Notes under the pieces: generated by a model
What the model was told of the DNA's origin: nothing
What the model saw: only the letters and a program-made list of their open reading frames with translations
The model's database searches: none
Assembly: GCA_025766275.1 (NCBI GenBank)
Contig: JAFKAC010000061.1
Span: 1-64,000 of the forward strand
From: Lactarius indigo
Taxonomy: Eukaryota; Basidiomycota; Agaricomycetes; Russulales; Russulaceae
Direction of reading: 5' to 3'
DNA length: 64,000 nucleotides
Translations under genes and position numbers: made by a program
In this document: positions 9,501 to 16,410 of the stretch, piece after piece
Position numbering within the stretch: the stretch's first letter is position 1
Layout: every line of letters begins with the position of its first letter

Positions 9501-11304
9501 TCGCGAGCAGTTCTAGGTCATAGATGTCGTAGTTTCTTTCGGCTTCGGAAAGCGTCGCCGAATAGTAACCTATGGGATGTCGCTTGCCATCAGACTTCTT
9601 TTGCAGTAGTACGGCTCCCACCGCGTAACCCGAGGCGTCTACTTCCAATTCGAACGGATCTTGAAGGACGGGGTGTGCTAGCACCGGTTCTTCAGTTACG
9701 AGACGTTTGAGGGTGTTGAACGCCTTGTCTTCTTCTTCTGTCCATCGCCATTCTTCGTCCTTCCGTGTTAGTTTGGTGAGCGGCTTGGCGTGAGTTGCGA
9801 AACCGCGGATAAAGAGTCTGTAAAAGTTACAGAAGCCAAGGAAAGAACGGACGTCTTTGACTTTTGTTGGTGTTGGCCAGTCCTTGATGCCTTGAACTTT
9901 TACAGGGTCCATTCGGGTCACCCCCCTCTCAAGGATTACCCCCAGGTAATCCATCCGCGGTTGATGGAACAGGCACTTCTCGAGCTTGAAGTAGAGGTCG
10001 TGTTCCTCCGCCACACGCAAGACATCGCGGACGGCTGCTACATGGGCCGCGAGATCGTGATCAACATGAGTAGCGATACCAATGTCGTCCATGTAGACAC
10101 GTATGGTGGTGCCCAGTCGTTCGTGTTTTGCTATGGTGTCGCGATAAATTTGATTCATCATGGCTTGGAAGGTGGCAGGGGAGTTAGTGAGACCGAAGAA
10201 CATGACCGTGGGCTCAAAGAGGCCGAATTTAGTTTTGAACGCGGCTTTTTCCTGGTCGCCGTCGCGAATACGTATGTTATTGTAGCCCCATCGGATGTCG
10301 AGCTTCGTGTAGATGTGGGCGTTACTGAGGTCTAGGATGAGATCCTGTATGAGTGGCAGTGGGTATTGGTTACGAATAGTGTGGGAGTTGATGACCCGGT
10401 AGTCCTGTACTGGGCGTAGTTTCCCGTCCTTCTTTTTAATGAAGAAGAAGGAAGATGCGTACGGGGAGATCGAAGGGCGTAAGTAACCCTGTTGTAGTTT
10501 CTCTTCCAGAAACTCTTTGAGTTCGCCCTCTTCTTTCTGAGTCATGGGATAGATTTTACAATCAATGGCGGCCGGCGCAGAGGGTTTAAAGTCAATTGCG
10601 TGATCCCACGGCCTTGCTGGGGGAAAGCGGTGCGAGGCTTGCTCGTTGAAAAGTTTGGCGAATGCCGAGTATTCTTGAGGGAGCTCTGCTGCCGTTTGCT
10701 GTTGTTTTGCTTGTATGGCCAACTCCGTCGAGGTGGTGGCTCTAGCGAACATCTCTTCTTCTAGTTCTCGTACGATGTCGTCTTTTTCTGCCGCAATGAG
10801 GGCTCGGATGGTAGTTGTGGATAGCAGCGCTTCGGTAGTTGCCAATATTACTGGCTGCATATCGGGGTGTATGGTGGCAGTAGCCCAGCTGATGGTTGGC
10901 TCGAATGCGCTTAGCCATGGATAGCCCAGCACCATATCTTCGCTTCCAAGATCGGTGATGAGGAAGGTCATTTGTTTTATCTGTCCTCGTGTTTTCACTT
11001 CTAGGTTAACATAATGAGTGATTAACCCAGCTTTGTTTTCCGTGTTGTCTATATTCCATATTTTGCGAGGCGTGTTTAGTGGTTGTATTTGGATGCCGGC
11101 TCGTTTTGCCAAGCCGGGTCGGATAAAGTTGTCGGTTGCGCCAGAATCGACCAGCGCATTGGTTTCAGTCGTTTGGTAATTTGTACGGACAGTTACTGGA
11201 ATTCGCATAGATCGGTAGCGCGTTGTCACAATTACAGAATTACATTGAAGGGCCCTCACCCAGACTGACGGGTTTAGGCGTCCCGAAAACCCTCTTTTCC
11301 CCAT
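6565..11304 (-). CDS. pol: Pol polyprotein of element A (PR-RT-RH-IN-chromodomain plus C-terminal extension)
   Basis: A 1,579-codon frame. The aspartic protease motif ALVDSGAT is near residue 52. Reverse transcriptase carries VYMDDIGIAT near residue 405. RNase H has DASG near 561 and the SDHLNL strand after it. Integrase has an HHCC zinc region (HGHPG...CAECQ) near 780-825 and D,D,E residues near 831, 900 and 928. A chromodomain (YLIKWKGYPDSENQW) lies near 1145. After it comes an extension of roughly 400 residues ending in a probable coiled coil (YELDRLRARVSQLRAMIE); this is longer than usual for chromoviruses and is shared with fragment E. The frame is -1 relative to gag with a 31-nt overlap, so it is probably made by frameshifting at 11286-11301, though an ATG at 11304 could also serve for reinitiation. 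Confidence 0.95.
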   Translation of the reverse strand: MGKRGFSGRLNPSVWVRALQCNSVIVTTRYRSMRIPVTVRTNYQTTETNALVDSGATDNFIRPGLAKRAGIQIQPLNTPRKIWNIDNTENKAGLITHYVNLEVKTRGQIKQMTFLITDLGSEDMVLGYPWLSAFEPTISWATATIHPDMQPVILATTEALLSTTTIRALIAAEKDDIVRELEEEMFARATTSTELAIQAKQQQTAAELPQEYSAFAKLFNEQASHRFPPARPWDHAIDFKPSAPAAIDCKIYPMTQKEEGELKEFLEEKLQQGYLRPSISPYASSFFFIKKKDGKLRPVQDYRVINSHTIRNQYPLPLIQDLILDLSNAHIYTKLDIRWGYNNIRIRDGDQEKAAFKTKFGLFEPTVMFFGLTNSPATFQAMMNQIYRDTIAKHERLGTTIRVYMDDIGIATHVDHDLAAHVAAVRDVLRVAEEHDLYFKLEKCLFHQPRMDYLGVILERGVTRMDPVKVQGIKDWPTPTKVKDVRSFLGFCNFYRLFIRGFATHAKPLTKLTRKDEEWRWTEEEDKAFNTLKRLVTEEPVLAHPVLQDPFELEVDASGYAVGAVLLQKKSDGKRHPIGYYSATLSEAERNYDIYDLELLAIVKALRNWRPLLAGAPHKIKIYSDHLNLQYWKSPQKISRRVAREVLELSEYDFEIHHIKGKNNGRADALSRRPDYNQGVEDNSEVVVLPPEVFVRTLNAARTFIANPNLLQPRHQQDEEVIKLWVDPYHLKKIQGEWYKDGRFVITGPTSTQRVLIHDHHDLPIHGHPGIAKTQRILERHYWWPRLRKDVYEYVQGCAECQRNKVNTRPIRAALHPITPILEAMPFHTVAVDFITKLPVSKGYDSILTVTDHDCSKASIFIPCREEITAEETAALYVAHVFKRFGLPRKIISDRDPRFTSKFTREVCRVLGIQQNISTAYHPRTDGQSERTNQWLEQYLRFWVNERQNNWESYLPIAEFAHNNWPHEHTKESPFQLLMGYNPQADWTDKPSPIPLATARLTQLKEARDNAQRLIKKAQESWVRNKDTPKFSVNDFVWLEGKHLRTNQPTAKLAARRHGPFRVVQVMSPYNYRLELPTQWSIHPVFHIDLLTPYKQTSLHGENFTRPPPELIDGEEEYEVEAILDARHFGRGRRLQYLIKWKGYPDSENQWVNKDDVFAPEALRLYQEAQTHGKRDKVGVARTEDSHPLFCRSTTTLMPTSPLRHVTQAQLLDSLAEDARALLAEDDDTEVPNTQLTPWTPLTPAEGPITAQEWINIVTRFPDPTTTPDDDRAVVHVFRNDRGEREPLAAIPPSDDLIGVRGVFPSNDQRSSTDGVRVGGLEEGSGSVAEGTAGLSSGPTEGDARATAAMAAAEAGHDDEDYYPARHTFLRTKRDPDNPLITPWLVYSDGSPMYRGRVRVPGAADHRPFTAADDPAHVIAPEGFRANRRPHYIRYPITGPDGVERDASHVQIIGGADPLILGVIPGSPHVYGKPFYAEPHVSAALRPTYPHEDLVVFEADKITDRALNRINDESLTVEVTRFRAASYELDRLRARVSQLRAMIECAQDDRRDAIYRLERATALERIADEQRDWPARDFR
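6975..7691 (-). CDS. Overlapping alternative-frame ORF inside pol C-terminus (238 codons)
   Basis: An ATG-initiated 238-codon frame nested within the pol C-terminal extension. The same frame, with the same length, exists in fragment E (19870-20586). Its middle part (SSAFAEFSRATT, EYELEGW, then AARLREMRERRQRWRQLRLA) is a predicted basic coiled coil. It differs at only 3 of about 61 residues between the copies, while the pol frame over the same DNA differs at about 10 of 59. Outside that block pol is the better conserved frame. It could be a real overlapping protein, or pol may switch frames here. Function is unknown. Confidence 0.45.
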   Translation of the reverse strand: MSHKHNSSTPSQRTPVPSWLRTTTPKSRTLSSRHGHLLHQQRGLSPHKNGSTSSPDSQIRQLPPTTTEPSSTSSETIEANANPSPLSPQATTSSAFAEFSRATTSVQALMEYELEGWKRVAAAWQKEQLDSAAARLREMRERRQRWRQLRLAMTTKIITRRDTPSFERNATLIIPSSRPGSSTPTGPPCIEDVCACLVPPITVRSPPPTTPRTSLRLKGSGRTDDPITFDTPSPDRTE

Positions 11305-13334
11305 AGATCTTGAAGTATCAGATCTTTCACTTCATCCGTACTGTTAGCCACCTGCGTGAGCCACTCTTTAGCCTGTTCTCCTGCTGTCTTTGCAGCGTTG
11401 ATTTGGGGTGCAGGTGTTACGCTCGGCGCTGGTGACATGTATCCAGGGAGCGACGGCGCGTATTGTGATGGCGCATACTGCGAGACAGGTCCCTGAGGGT
11501 ATCCCGTCGTCTCGATCATGCGACTGCTAGATGGGGCAGCCGGCCATTGTTGCTGCATGCGCGGATGTGGACAATTTCGTGAGAGGTGGCCAGGGGCGTG
11601 ACAGTTATAACAAAGGACGTTCCTTAAGTCCCTCCTAGACCCTCCTCTTCCTCGTCCCCGAGCTCCCGGTCCTCCTCGTGGTGGGAATGGTGGCGCAGAC
11701 CAGTCGCGGTTTGGTAGTTTATTGAAGTCGATGTCTTCGGACCCCGCGAGTCTCACCTTGGCACGGTCTGCTGAGGTGTCCATCGCCCAGGGGTTGGTTT
11801 GCGGCAAATTTTGCGGGAGTGTCCATCCTGCGTTGCCGCCTTGCTTCTTTGTTTGTGTTGTCGTATTCTTGTATTCATTGAGTCGCGCTTTGAGGTGTAT
11901 GTAGTTCTTCTGTCGCTTGAGGACGGCCCTCTTCCAGTCGTCGAACGTGATGGGGTCATCGAACTGGAACGCGTTCTTAAACAATTCCTTGGGCAGGCCC
12001 GACGTGAAGAGGTCGATGGTTTGGGGTTCGTTGAGGCGATAGTGAGCCTTCCGCGCGAGTTGTTCAAAGTCATTGACGTACTTATCAATGTCTTCTCCTG
12101 TCATTTTAAAACCCTTTCGTAGTATGGCTTGGGCTTGTTCTCGTTCTAGTGTATTTTCGAACCGTTGGCTGAATCCATCGGCCACGGCGTCCCATAGGTC
12201 GCGGGTGTAGGGACTGATTCCCCGTTGTATCTGTCTATTGAGCCAGTTCAAGAAGGATAGGACCCATTCGCTAACGGCCCCGCCTTTGATGTAGGATAGA
12301 AACAGAAGGCATCTTCTGTAGTCGTTGCGCATGATGGGGGCATCTAGATTCATGCCCCAATAGACATGCCACTGCGTTAGAAATTGGTCTACTTTGAGTC
12401 TGTCCCCGTCAAAGATGGAAGGTGGCTCGCCGGTTAATTTCTCATTGTGGTGTCCTCCTCTTCCGGTATCTCCGCCACCTCCTCCTCCGTCACCGCCTCC
12501 TCCACCTTCTGGTGGTCCCGCGCGTGGCATTCTTGGTGGCTCGGTTCTTCGTAGGTCAAATGGGATGCCTCCTCCTGGCGGCGGTGGCGGGTCCCCTCCT
12601 GGCCCTCCTATTCCTGGTGGGAGGTCCAGTGCGGGCTGCCGTCCGGATGGGGGGTCTCCTCGATCTGACCCTATTGCCCGAAAGATGGCTGCGTCGTCGG
12701 CGGTCATTCGTACACCGGTTTCAGGGTTGATGGGCATGAGGATTTCTCGTGCCTCTTCTCGTATTGCGCGCGCTTCTTCAATCGCGACTTCTTCCATTGC
12801 TCGCGTTATGGTTGCCATGATGGCTGGCGATCGAATGTGAATTGGTTCTGGTTCTGTAATGTGTGCGGACTCAGCTCGTTCGATGAGGAGTTCTTGTATC
12901 GCTCCTCCGCTAGTCTCTGTTTGATTGGGTTCTCGTCCCTCACTTTCGTCTTGGCTTTGTTCTTCTTCTTCTTCCGATACTACTTCTCCGGTAGAGTGTT
13001 CTCGTACTTGCCCGTCGATGGGACCCCAATCTGCACGACTGTTGAGTTCCCGGGCGTCGATGTCGCACTGGTATCTAGGTCCTGCTGGTCGTATGACGTC
13101 CCAATGGGATTCTATGGGATTCCACGTAACTTCTGTCCAGCACAGGTGGTCGAAGTTGAACTCAACTGGTCGAAATCTGCTGGGCCCGTTAAACTCCACA
13201 AAATATCCGGTCTCTTCTTGTCTTTCCCTCCAACTAGCAGCTTGTAGAAAGCGCGTGGGGACGTTGCGTTCTCCTCTTCTTGGGAGCGAGTAGGGACGGA
13301 AGTTCGTCCACTGGTCTCTTGTTGTTACGGCCAC
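11274..13334 (-). CDS. gag: Gag of element A
   Basis: 686 codons counted from a GTG at 13334. The N-terminal 170 residues (DQWTNFRPY, EFNFDHLCWTEVTWNPI) are conserved in element C. A Gly/Pro-rich linker spans roughly 240-295, capsid-like helices 300-500 (FLTQWHVYWGMN, FLSYIKGGAVSEWVL), and one CCHC zinc knuckle (CYNCHAPGHLSRNC) lies near 581. The frame has no ATG until residue about 172 (plus 12816-12818) and an in-frame TAA lies 18 nt before the GTG. The conserved N-terminus must therefore start at a non-AUG codon or be joined by splicing. The GTG sits in ACCACCGTGG, a near-perfect initiation context apart from the first base of the codon. The frame ends at TAA 11274-11276. Confidence 0.9.
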   Translation of the reverse strand: MAVTTRDQWTNFRPYSLPRRGERNVPTRFLQAASWRERQEETGYFVEFNGPSRFRPVEFNFDHLCWTEVTWNPIESHWDVIRPAGPRYQCDIDARELNSRADWGPIDGQVREHSTGEVVSEEEEEQSQDESEGREPNQTETSGGAIQELLIERAESAHITEPEPIHIRSPAIMATITRAMEEVAIEEARAIREEAREILMPINPETGVRMTADDAAIFRAIGSDRGDPPSGRQPALDLPPGIGGPGGDPPPPPGGGIPFDLRRTEPPRMPRAGPPEGGGGGDGGGGGGDTGRGGHHNEKLTGEPPSIFDGDRLKVDQFLTQWHVYWGMNLDAPIMRNDYRRCLLFLSYIKGGAVSEWVLSFLNWLNRQIQRGISPYTRDLWDAVADGFSQRFENTLEREQAQAILRKGFKMTGEDIDKYVNDFEQLARKAHYRLNEPQTIDLFTSGLPKELFKNAFQFDDPITFDDWKRAVLKRQKNYIHLKARLNEYKNTTTQTKKQGGNAGWTLPQNLPQTNPWAMDTSADRAKVRLAGSEDIDFNKLPNRDWSAPPFPPRGGPGARGRGRGGSRRDLRNVLCYNCHAPGHLSRNCPHPRMQQQWPAAPSSSRMIETTGYPQGPVSQYAPSQYAPSLPGYMSPAPSVTPAPQINAAKTAGEQAKEWLTQVANSTDEVKDLILQDLWGKEGFRDA
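11286..11301 (-). promoter_or_regulatory. Probable -1 ribosomal frameshift site, gag-pol of element A
   Basis: In the gag frame the end of gag reads TGG GGA AAA GAG GGT TTT CGG. Both G GGA AAA (11295-11301) and G GGT TTT (11286-11292) fit the X XXY YYZ slippery rule and both lead into the pol frame. G GGT TTT is conserved at the same place in element C (60982-60988). Confidence 0.6.
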
Positions 13335-13340
13335 GGTGGT

Positions 13341-13352
13341 ATCTTGGTCTTA
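13341..13352 (-). promoter_or_regulatory. Primer-binding site of element A (self-priming type)
   Basis: Immediately inside the 5' LTR the element reads TTAAGACCAAGATACC rather than a TGG-starting tRNA complement. The word AAGACCAAGAT is the reverse complement of ATCTTGGTCTT in the LTR about 33 nt downstream of the TATA box. Confidence 0.6.
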
Positions 13353-13353
13353 A

Positions 13354-13828
13354 TGTAACGCCGTCACGACGTTAGCTCGACTTGAGCTCGATTAGAGGCG
13401 GTAACAACTTAGCGAATAACGTTGAAGACGCGGAGGTCCAAGCGTAGATATTGGTGAACACTCGAAGGTGCACTCTCAGTACTCGAGAAAGGAAGAGAGA
13501 GAGAGATAGAGATGATAGAAACAAGTGACGATTCAAGAAGACCAAGATGGCGTATCTTGGTCTTCACTAGACACTATAAATACAAGTCGAGCAGGCTTAG
13601 AAGCGCTGCTATGAGTCACAGTGGTAAAGCGTCCAACGTATCGCAGAAACATCTCGAAACTAATACTACTAGTACCTGTACTAGTATCGAGTCACCCAGG
13701 TACCGCTCAGTCAGCTATCGTGTGCAATCTCCTATCGACTATCGTATCACCGTAGGTAAGTCCGCGACTAATATACCTTACCGCCGTAGTCGCAACCGGT
13801 ACAGTAAGGGTCGAATCGAAACGTAACA
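13354..13828 (-). repeat. Element A 5' LTR
   Basis: 475 bp, a copy of 6059-6533. Transcription of the element would start here on the minus strand near 13550. From there to 12818 no ATG occurs in any frame of the sense strand. Confidence 0.95.
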
Positions 13829-13833
13829 GAGTA
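13829..13833. repeat. Target-site duplication GAGTA (right)
   Basis: Second copy of the 5-bp GAGTA flanking element A. Confidence 0.9.
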
Positions 13834-13998
13834 TGTGCAAGGGCTGATATCGCAGTACGAACCATCCCTGCCAGGGTATACGTCACAAACACCCAGCATC
13901 ACACCAATGCCACAAATAAAGGTGGCTGCAACAAAAACAGCAGGAGAACAAGCGAAGGAATGGCTCACACAGGTGGCCAACAGCACGGATGAGGTAAG
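13834..13998 (+). pseudogene. Decayed Ty3 gag (element D), right part
   Basis: Continues the gag sequence broken at 6058. It encodes SQYEPSLPGY, then AGEQAKEWLTQVANSTDEV, aligning with the last 70 residues of gag in element A. Homology ends at 13998 in the middle of the last helix, before the gag terminus, so element D was already truncated or recombined there. Confidence 0.8.
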
Positions 13999-14374
13999 GT
14001 AGGGGCCATCAGGAACTCGCACCCCTTTATGTAAGCATTTTGACGTCTTCGTCGTTTCTTCTTCTCCTCCCTCACTCATCACAATAGCCAAAAAGTAAAA
14101 TATGAGAAGTAAAGGGAACTGTACCTTCTTTGACTCCCATTTTTTTTTTTTGAAAAATATTTTGATTTCAGTGAATAGAAGTGAAAACAATTTTTTTTCA
14201 TTAAAACTCAATATCTCGACGTTTACAGTCAATCTAAACCAACTTGCTGAAGTTGAGCAAAAAGTGGTGGCTGCACACGTGACAGTAAAGTCACATGCAT
14301 GTATTAGTCATGATGACAAACACGGTGAAGTGGTTCACCCACTAAAGCTCCCGCTGTCTCAAAAATCAACATTT
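13999..14374. other. Spacer, A/T-rich, no gene supported
   Basis: Contains homopolymer runs (T11 near 14140, T8 near 14192) and no credible coding frame. It joins truncated element D to the next partial gene. Confidence 0.5.
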
Positions 14375-15013
14375 ATGCCGAGGAAAAAACCAGCGAATCG
14401 ATCGCGCCTCCAAAATGTCAAGAAGGCCCAAGCCAGAAGGGCCCAGAAGTTCAAGGAATCCAGTCCAGGTGCGACTTGGCCTCGGTGACGTTTGGTCACA
14501 TGATTGACCGACCCTGCAGCAACGCGCCTCCCAAGTGAGGACTTGGAAGTGACTGAAATCGAAGTGGGCAAGCCGGAGATTTACCCGGACATTGTGGAAT
14601 TGTCTGTGGCTGATTACAATTCAATTCCGGCACCCCAGAACTCACAAAGGCAAGCCCCGGCACCTGAAGGGTCCAGAAAACGCATGCACGCATATTATCA
14701 CACCGGAAAATCGGAAAGAACCATCAGAAGGCACAAAAAGGCCAAGAGAGATCTTGAAGCACAAGGTTTCTTCTCGTTGCAGGAATTCTTGAGGCGGAAG
14801 GCAGAAGGCGCGAGGCAAGAATCCACTGGAGCCACCCAGAGCGAGGAGAACGAGACGCGCGACTCGGACAAGGGCATAGCCAATGAGGATATGCACGAGG
14901 CCGAAGTGACTGATGTCGTGTGCCACGCAGACGGTGGCACTGTGTCAGTAAATGTGCTTGAAGTGGGAAGAGACCGGGCAGGTTCGGCGTATCGCGGAGT
15001 AAATAGTTGCTGA
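14375..15013 (+). CDS. Partial two-exon gene, unrecognised basic protein
   Basis: Exon 1 starts at ATG 14375 (MPRKKPANRSRLQNVKKAQA...). It ends at 14468 before a GTGCGA donor, and a CTGCAG acceptor at 14519 opens exon 2 in phase. Exon 2 includes AYYHTGKSERTIRRHKKAKR and GFFSLQEFLRRK, a basic helical pattern I associate loosely with N-termini of large transposon-borne proteins in Agaricomycetes. It then runs through an acidic stretch to a TGA at 15011-15013. The end coincides with a junction to unrelated minus-strand ORFs, so the gene is probably cut off. Function is unknown. Confidence 0.5.
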
Positions 15014-16410
15014 CATCCGAGAGTCTCAAGGGTACAGCAACTTAGTTGGATGGTAGAGAGTGTTCGTGATCGATGTTGTCGACTGAAGTAGTCCGATTTG
15101 TTTGTATCAAGACACAGAGCAGTTTGTGGCGCGCGTAGCTGAGAATGATGAAAATTGTCATATTGTCCAAAGAAGTGAACAGTGCCGTCGAGTAAGTCTA
15201 AGATACGGGGTGAGAGACGTGTTTTGGCATTTGCTTGGAGCTTCGTCAGAGAATCGGTCAACCAAGAGAGTACGATCGTTGGTCCGACTAGTCCTGTAGT
15301 CGTAATCTGGCGTTGTTTCCTATCCTGACCCCAGATCTCGGCATACATTTGACGTATGTCGGACGTGGTAAAGCGCATTTTGTCGGTCAGCTGATCTAGA
15401 ATGTCTGGAATTAGTAGGATCGCACACGTATTCCACGTCGTCAATTGTTTTAGTGGGTTGTATCTCAGTTGTCGTTTTTCGTCTTTCATTCCCAAGCAGA
15501 AGAGGGATGACTGAGATTTGTGAAGATATTCCTTTACGAGGCATTCCGTCATAGAACCGTCCAAGCATTCGGACTCGTTTAGCGAGTATATTTTGTTTGA
15601 TGTGATTGTTGGTTTATCGAGTACTGATGTGGTCACATGATCGTCATTTCGTTGTGGTGGGAACTTCTGTTCGGTTTCTTCCGACGGCATTATCGTCTGG
15701 TCTGTGTAACGCTCTCTTAACGACTTTCTTCTTTTCCTCTCCTGACGTTGCTGCGCGATGGTGTCGACCCTGGTGCCTCGTTGCAATGTGCTGTACCGCT
15801 CCACTCCGGGTATTTCTTTGTTGTTCCGGCTGATTGCCGGTCGAATTTCCCTTATAATCGTGGCGCATAGAGGTGTGGTATAGGTGGGTAACCTGCATTG
15901 GGCCGTTTCTCGGCGCGCGAAGGTCATATCGTCCCGTTGGTTCGATACTTCGCTTGTACCTGCGATGGGTCGGAATTTGCAGAGTTTTAGTTCGAGGTTT
16001 GATTTCTCTTCCCTTTTACGATTGGTGAATTTGTCCGCAGTCCTCAAGTCGAGCATTGCTCCTGCGTCGTGACGGAGTCTTTCGCAAGTCGTAATTGCTT
16101 TAGTCGACGTATTTTCGTCGACCTCGACGTGTCTGTTCGGGGTTTCGCTTCTTGTTTCACTTCGGTCGACGGAGTTGTTCGGCGTCCTTGAGGTGAGTTT
16201 AACAGTAATTTCGTCGTGATACTCTTCTTTGGGTACGTGAGCCGTGAGTGCTCTTACTGCCGTATCCTCATTGCTTTCGGCGTCCTCATCCTCTCGTTCG
16301 TTTTCTAGTTTTTCCGTGAGTCGTGATACCATTTTTCGTCGCGTATCGACATCCGCACTCTGGAGTTCGGTCACGATTTGTTTCATGGTGGCCTCGTCGA
16401 GTCCCAGCAT
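14698..16410 (-). CDS. Unrecognised ORF, downstream partner of the gag-like ORF
   Basis: A 570-codon open frame starting MLGLDEATMKQIVTELQSAD. The first ATG overlaps the end of the upstream frame (16383-18122) by 28 nt in another frame, an arrangement like gag/pol or a single frameshift. The protein is Arg/Thr/Glu-rich with no protease, RT or integrase motif that I can see. The last roughly 105 codons (below about 15014) run antisense through the partial gene at 14375-15013, so the original 3' end has probably been lost at that junction. Confidence 0.4.
   Translation of the reverse strand: MLGLDEATMKQIVTELQSADVDTRRKMVSRLTEKLENEREDEDAESNEDTAVRALTAHVPKEEYHDEITVKLTSRTPNNSVDRSETRSETPNRHVEVDENTSTKAITTCERLRHDAGAMLDLRTADKFTNRKREEKSNLELKLCKFRPIAGTSEVSNQRDDMTFARRETAQCRLPTYTTPLCATIIREIRPAISRNNKEIPGVERYSTLQRGTRVDTIAQQRQERKRRKSLRERYTDQTIMPSEETEQKFPPQRNDDHVTTSVLDKPTITSNKIYSLNESECLDGSMTECLVKEYLHKSQSSLFCLGMKDEKRQLRYNPLKQLTTWNTCAILLIPDILDQLTDKMRFTTSDIRQMYAEIWGQDRKQRQITTTGLVGPTIVLSWLTDSLTKLQANAKTRLSPRILDLLDGTVHFFGQYDNFHHSQLRAPQTALCLDTNKSDYFSRQHRSRTLSTIQLSCCTLETLGCQQLFTPRYAEPARSLPTSSTFTDTVPPSAWHTTSVTSASCISSLAMPLSESRVSFSSLWVAPVDSCLAPSAFRLKNSCNEKKPCASRSLLAFLCLLMVLSDFPV

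Larger units (their letters stand above)
6059..13828 (-). mobile_element. Element A: complete Ty3 chromovirus-type LTR retrotransposon
   Basis: A 7,770-bp element in minus orientation with two 475-bp LTRs that look identical by eye, a 5-bp target duplication, primer-binding site, polypurine tract, gag (13334-11274) and pol (11304-6565) without stops. Identical LTRs indicate recent insertion, so the copy may be competent. It landed inside the older gag copy D. Order in pol (protease, RT, RNase H, integrase, chromodomain) defines Ty3/gypsy chromoviruses. Unusual traits are an ATG-free leader, a hairpin at the inferred transcript start, and a long C-terminal extension after the chromodomain. Confidence 0.96.

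Noticed and set aside
12422..12840. Plus-strand Pro/Gly-rich ORFs of about 100-150 codons
   Set aside because: They are antisense shadows of the Gly/Pro-rich linker of gag in element A.
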